The position numbers and the translations under genes are program-made. DNA of 64,000 nucleotides from positions 620,001-684,000 of the forward strand of contig CP098528.1 of the NCBI GenBank assembly GCA_030440445.1. The letters are read 5' to 3'. The stretch is from Halomonas sp. KG2 (GTDB lineage Bacteria; Pseudomonadota; Gammaproteobacteria; Pseudomonadales; Halomonadaceae). How positions within the stretch are numbered: the stretch's first letter is position 1; each line of letters opens with the position of its first letter. The notes beneath the pieces are model-generated. The model ran no database searches. It saw nothing but the letters and a program-made list of their open reading frames with translations, and was not told where the DNA came from. Of the stretch, positions 61,257 to 64,000 are shown piece by piece.

Positions 61257-61984
61257 ACGTGCTCCTTGGCGACCAGTGCGGCCTGGGAAGCGATGGTCGC
61301 GACTAGTTGAGCAGGTTGGGAAAGCATCGGGCAGTGCCCCGCGTGGGCAAGGTTGATTGCCTGAGCGCGGGTGCTGGAAGCTACTAACGGATCGTGCTCG
61401 CCCACTAGCTGAATGACCGGACAGGGCGCCTCTTGCAAACGCTGGGTGTTATCCAGGGTGGCAAGCCAGTGAAGCCCTTGGGATAGGGTGCTGTTAGTAG
61501 CGCTGGGGGTGTCACCCAACATGGCACGTAGCTGCTGGTGGGCGTGGCGAGCGTTAGGTTCGCCTTGGGTTTGCCAGCGTAAGAAATGCCGCCAGGTGGC
61601 GTCGGGGTCGCGGCTAAAGGCGCGCTGAAAGCTGGCAAGCTCGGCTTTGCTCACGCCGTCATCGCTACAAAATTGCTCGCCCGTGCCAATCAACACAAGG
61701 CCGCGTGGCGCAGGCAGCTTATCGAGCAGTGCGCTGGCTAGTAGTCCGCCCAGTGACCAGCCAACCCACACAGCGTTACTGGGGAGTTTGTCGGCCATGG
61801 CGCTGGCAAGGGTATCAAGGGTGGCCGGTTCAGCCAGGGCAGAGGTGTCGCCATAGCCCGGCCAATCCACCGTGTGCACCTCAGTATGGGCGGGCCAGTG
61901 GTGCTCCAACGGCTGCCAGATGCGCTGATCGATCCCCCAGCCCGATAGCAGCACAAGACGTTGAGGGGCGTCTAGGCGAGACAT
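61247..61984 (-). CDS. bioH: Pimeloyl-ACP methyl ester carboxylesterase
   Basis: A 245-residue alpha/beta hydrolase that removes the methyl group added by BioC once the chain is complete. The nucleophile elbow is VGWSLGGLLAS, the acid is in GEHDPLV and the His in AGHCPMLSQP. The start LVLLSGWGIDQRIWQPL is BioH-like. Unlike in E. coli, where bioH is separate, it is here inside the biotin operon beside bioC, which makes the gene pair's roles complementary. It overlaps bioF by 13 bp and bioC by 10 bp. Confidence 0.93.
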   Translation of the reverse strand: MSRLDAPQRLVLLSGWGIDQRIWQPLEHHWPAHTEVHTVDWPGYGDTSALAEPATLDTLASAMADKLPSNAVWVGWSLGGLLASALLDKLPAPRGLVLIGTGEQFCSDDGVSKAELASFQRAFSRDPDATWRHFLRWQTQGEPNARHAHQQLRAMLGDTPSATNSTLSQGLHWLATLDNTQRLQEAPCPVIQLVGEHDPLVASSTRAQAINLAHAGHCPMLSQPAQLVATIASQAALVAKEHVCT

Positions 61985-63126
61985 ACTGCTTCCTCACGCT
62001 GACAGGCGCTCAGCCCTTCAATAAGCCGATCAATATCGCCTGGAGTGTGGCGGGCACTCAGCGTAATGCGCAGCCGTGCGGCACCATTAGGTACCGTGGG
62101 CGGGCGAATCGCCCCGACGTGAATACCCCGTTGGGCGAGTTTAGCCGCCCAGGCCATAGTGCGAGGCTCGTTACCGAGTAACAGCGGTTGAATCGGCGTA
62201 TGGGAGTCGGCAAGGGGTAGCCCTAGCGCTTGGACCTGCTGGCGGAAATAGTCAATATGGCGCTGAAGCCGCTGGCGGTGTTCAGGCTCGCGCTGCACGA
62301 TAGTCAGCGCTTCCAGGGTCGCTGCGGCAATGCTGGGGGGCTGGGCAGTGGTATAGATATAGCTGCGAGCGAACTGGGTGAGGTGGTCGATCAGCGCAGC
62401 GTCACCGGCCACAAACGCGCCAGCGGTGCCCAGTGCTTTACCCAGGGTGCCGACCAAAATAGGCACCGCTTGGCTGTCGAAACCTGCTACACAGCCGCTG
62501 CCATTAGTGCCTAACACGCCCAGGCCGTGCGCGTCGTCAACCATTAGCCAGGCGTTGTGTTGCTGGCTGACCTGGGCAAGGGTGGCAATATCAGCAACGT
62601 CGCCATCCATGCTGAACACGCCGTCGCTGACCACCAGCTTATGGGCGGCGGAGCTGCGCGCTAACAGGCGTTCAAGATCAGCGCTATTACGGTGATGAAA
62701 GCGTCGCGAGCGGGCACCGCTTAGCGTTGCCCCATCGAGCAGCGAGGCATGATTTAAACGGTCTTGAAAAATGGCAGTATTTGAGTCGGCGAGCGCTTGC
62801 AACACGCCAAGGTTAGCCATATAGCCGGTGGAAAACAGTAGCGCGCGTTGTCGTCCTGTCCACTCGGCTAGGGCGTCTTCCAGTGCATCGTGGTCTTCCA
62901 AGTGGCCGCTGACCAAGTGCGACGCGCCCGCGCCTGCGCCAAAGCGGCGCGCGCCCTCTGCCTGGGCAGTTTGCACACGTGGATCACTCGCCAGCCCGAG
63001 ATAGTCATTGCCAGCAAAGTCCAGCGTGCCAAGGGTATTCACCCGCCGGTGCCGCCAGCGCTGTTGATCAACACGCTGCTGGCGGGCGCTGGCTAGCCGC
63101 TGCTGCCACGCGTCAGACACTGGCAT
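61972..63126 (-). CDS. bioF: 8-amino-7-oxononanoate synthase
   Basis: A 384-residue PLP enzyme that condenses pimeloyl-ACP with alanine. The region [16 protein letters not shown] holds the PLP lysine, and [18 protein letters not shown] and [19 protein letters not shown] are signatures. The ATG at 63126 overlaps the bioB end by 14 bp. Confidence 0.95.
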   Translation of the reverse strand: MPVSDAWQQRLASARQQRVDQQRWRHRRVNTLGTLDFAGNDYLGLASDPRVQTAQAEGARRFGAGAGASHLVSGHLEDHDALEDALAEWTGRQRALLFSTGYMANLGVLQALADSNTAIFQDRLNHASLLDGATLSGARSRRFHHRNSADLERLLARSSAAHKLVVSDGVFSMDGDVADIATLAQVSQQHNAWLMVDDAHGLGVLGTNGSGCVAGFDSQAVPILVGTLGKALGTAGAFVAGDAALIDHLTQFARSYIYTTAQPPSIAAATLEALTIVQREPEHRQRLQRHIDYFRQQVQALGLPLADSHTPIQPLLLGNEPRTMAWAAKLAQRGIHVGAIRPPTVPNGAARLRITLSARHTPGDIDRLIEGLSACQREEAVCLA

Positions 63127-64000
63127 CTACCGCCAGTGCGGCTGCCCGCTCTGCCTGGGCGCGCTGCTGAGCTTGTTGAGTGAGTCGCTCGGTATGAGTG
63201 ACTTCATCTTCGCAGGTATCACGGCGTTCTGGGTGCAGGCCTAATTTGGCAAATAGCGCGCGGTCGCGGTCTGCCTGTGGATTGCCAGTGGTGAGTAGTT
63301 TGTCGCCGTAGAAGATCGAGTTGGCCCCCGCCAAAAAGGCCAGTGCTTGCGTCGACTCGCTCATCTGCTCGCGGCCAGCGGAAAGCCGCACATGGCTTTG
63401 CGGCATCATAATCCGCGCCACCGCGATGGCGCGGATAAACTCAAGCGGGTCTAGATCTTCGATGTTCTCGAGCGGTGTGCCCGGTACCTTAACCAGCATA
63501 TTGATGGGCACGGACTCTGGGTGCGGTGATAACTTGGCCAACTGCTGTAACAGCGCGCTGCGGTCTTGCGCGCCTTCGCCCATGCCTAGAATGCCGCCGG
63601 AGCATACTTTCATGCCCGCTTCACGCACGGTGGCCAGGGTGTCTAGGCGGTCGCTGAAGGTCCGGGTGGTGATGATTTCAGGGTAAAAGTCGGGGGAGGT
63701 ATCCAGGTTATGGTTGTAGTAATCCAACCCGGCAGCCGCCAAACGGCTGGCTTGATCACCGTCGACCATGCCTAGCGTCATACAGGTTTCCAGCCCCAGC
63801 GCTTTTACTTGGCGAACCATCTCTTCGACCAGCAGTAAATCTTTGTCTCGCGGGCTGCGCCATGCCGCGCCCATACAGAAACGGCTAGCGCCGGCTTCTT
63901 TGGCAGCCTTGGCCTGAGCAACGACTTTTTCGATTTCCAGCAGCTTCTCTTTTTCGAGCTGGGTATTGTAGTGACCGGACTGCGGGCAATATTTGCAGTC
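63113..64000 (-). CDS. bioB: Biotin synthase (5' end beyond the window)
   Basis: The visible 295 codons encode most of a radical-SAM enzyme that inserts sulfur into dethiobiotin. The window edge cuts the radical-SAM cluster: [12 protein letters not shown] is visible with two of the cysteines, so the first one lies just outside. Later blocks are [39 protein letters not shown] and [10 protein letters not shown]. It is the first visible gene of the bioBFHCDA operon; any operator or promoter lies outside the window. Confidence 0.95.
   Translation of the reverse strand, partial: DCKYCPQSGHYNTQLEKEKLLEIEKVVAQAKAAKEAGASRFCMGAAWRSPRDKDLLLVEEMVRQVKALGLETCMTLGMVDGDQASRLAAAGLDYYNHNLDTSPDFYPEIITTRTFSDRLDTLATVREAGMKVCSGGILGMGEGAQDRSALLQQLAKLSPHPESVPINMLVKVPGTPLENIEDLDPLEFIRAIAVARIMMPQSHVRLSAGREQMSESTQALAFLAGANSIFYGDKLLTTGNPQADRDRALFAKLGLHPERRDTCEDEVTHTERLTQQAQQRAQAERAAALAVDASV

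Overview
The window looks like a chromosomal segment of a moderately GC-rich gammaproteobacterium, most likely a halophile of the Halomonadaceae (Halomonas/Vreelandella type). This rests on gene content and order: divergent pepA/lptFG, the bioBFHCDA biotin operon, and a coenzyme B12-type ethanolamine lyase without a microcompartment. The genus is an inference; no rRNA, tRNA, CRISPR array, insertion sequence or prophage was seen.

Layout. 1-2070: a ClC-type anion transporter overlapping the start of a polyamine-type periplasmic binding protein cut by the window edge. 2180-5026: valS. 5119-10827: a secretion operon, sapC-tolC-ABC-HlyD, arranged like the S-layer export operon sapCDEF, with no secreted substrate nearby. 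10886-12058: an MFS transporter. 12136-21860: a type I restriction-modification operon carrying extra genes: hsdM (frameshifted), hsdS, DUF3800, a possible BECR-fold nuclease, a winged-helix protein with a 12-bp coding repeat, hsdR, a YgjP-like metallopeptidase and a small membrane protein. A compact promoter-plus-hairpin unit, probably a small RNA, runs antisense inside it. This block and the secretion block lie between holC and valS, which are neighbours in many relatives.

21924-29096: housekeeping genes holC, ilvE, pepA, divergent lptF-lptG, an RDD protein, then bfd and bfr, with a Fur-like box before bfd. 29218-34256: an ABC importer (two ATPases, lipoprotein binding protein, a fused DppB-DppC permease) behind a Zur-like box. 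A second Zur-like box stands before a COG0523 GTPase gene at 48286-49512, suggesting a local zinc-limitation response. 34481-38868: cstA, sodC, an alpha/beta hydrolase and a LuxR-type regulator. 39211-41716: a surface lipoprotein and its Slam translocator (type XI secretion), separated by a weak terminator.

41885-49914: truC, tcdA, a DUF1653 gene, a DUF442 phosphatase-like protein with a SulP transporter, a RecQ-like helicase, the zinc GTPase and a TIGR03643 gene. 50036-55757: an AraC-type regulator (with a methyltransferase) divergent from eutB-eutC and an ethanolamine permease, a minimal ethanolamine uptake and cleavage module. 55944-58457: aceK and a sirtuin, both acting on acetate/isocitrate metabolism. 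58487-64000: an overlapping biotin operon running bioB-F-H-C-D-A, with bioB cut by the window edge.
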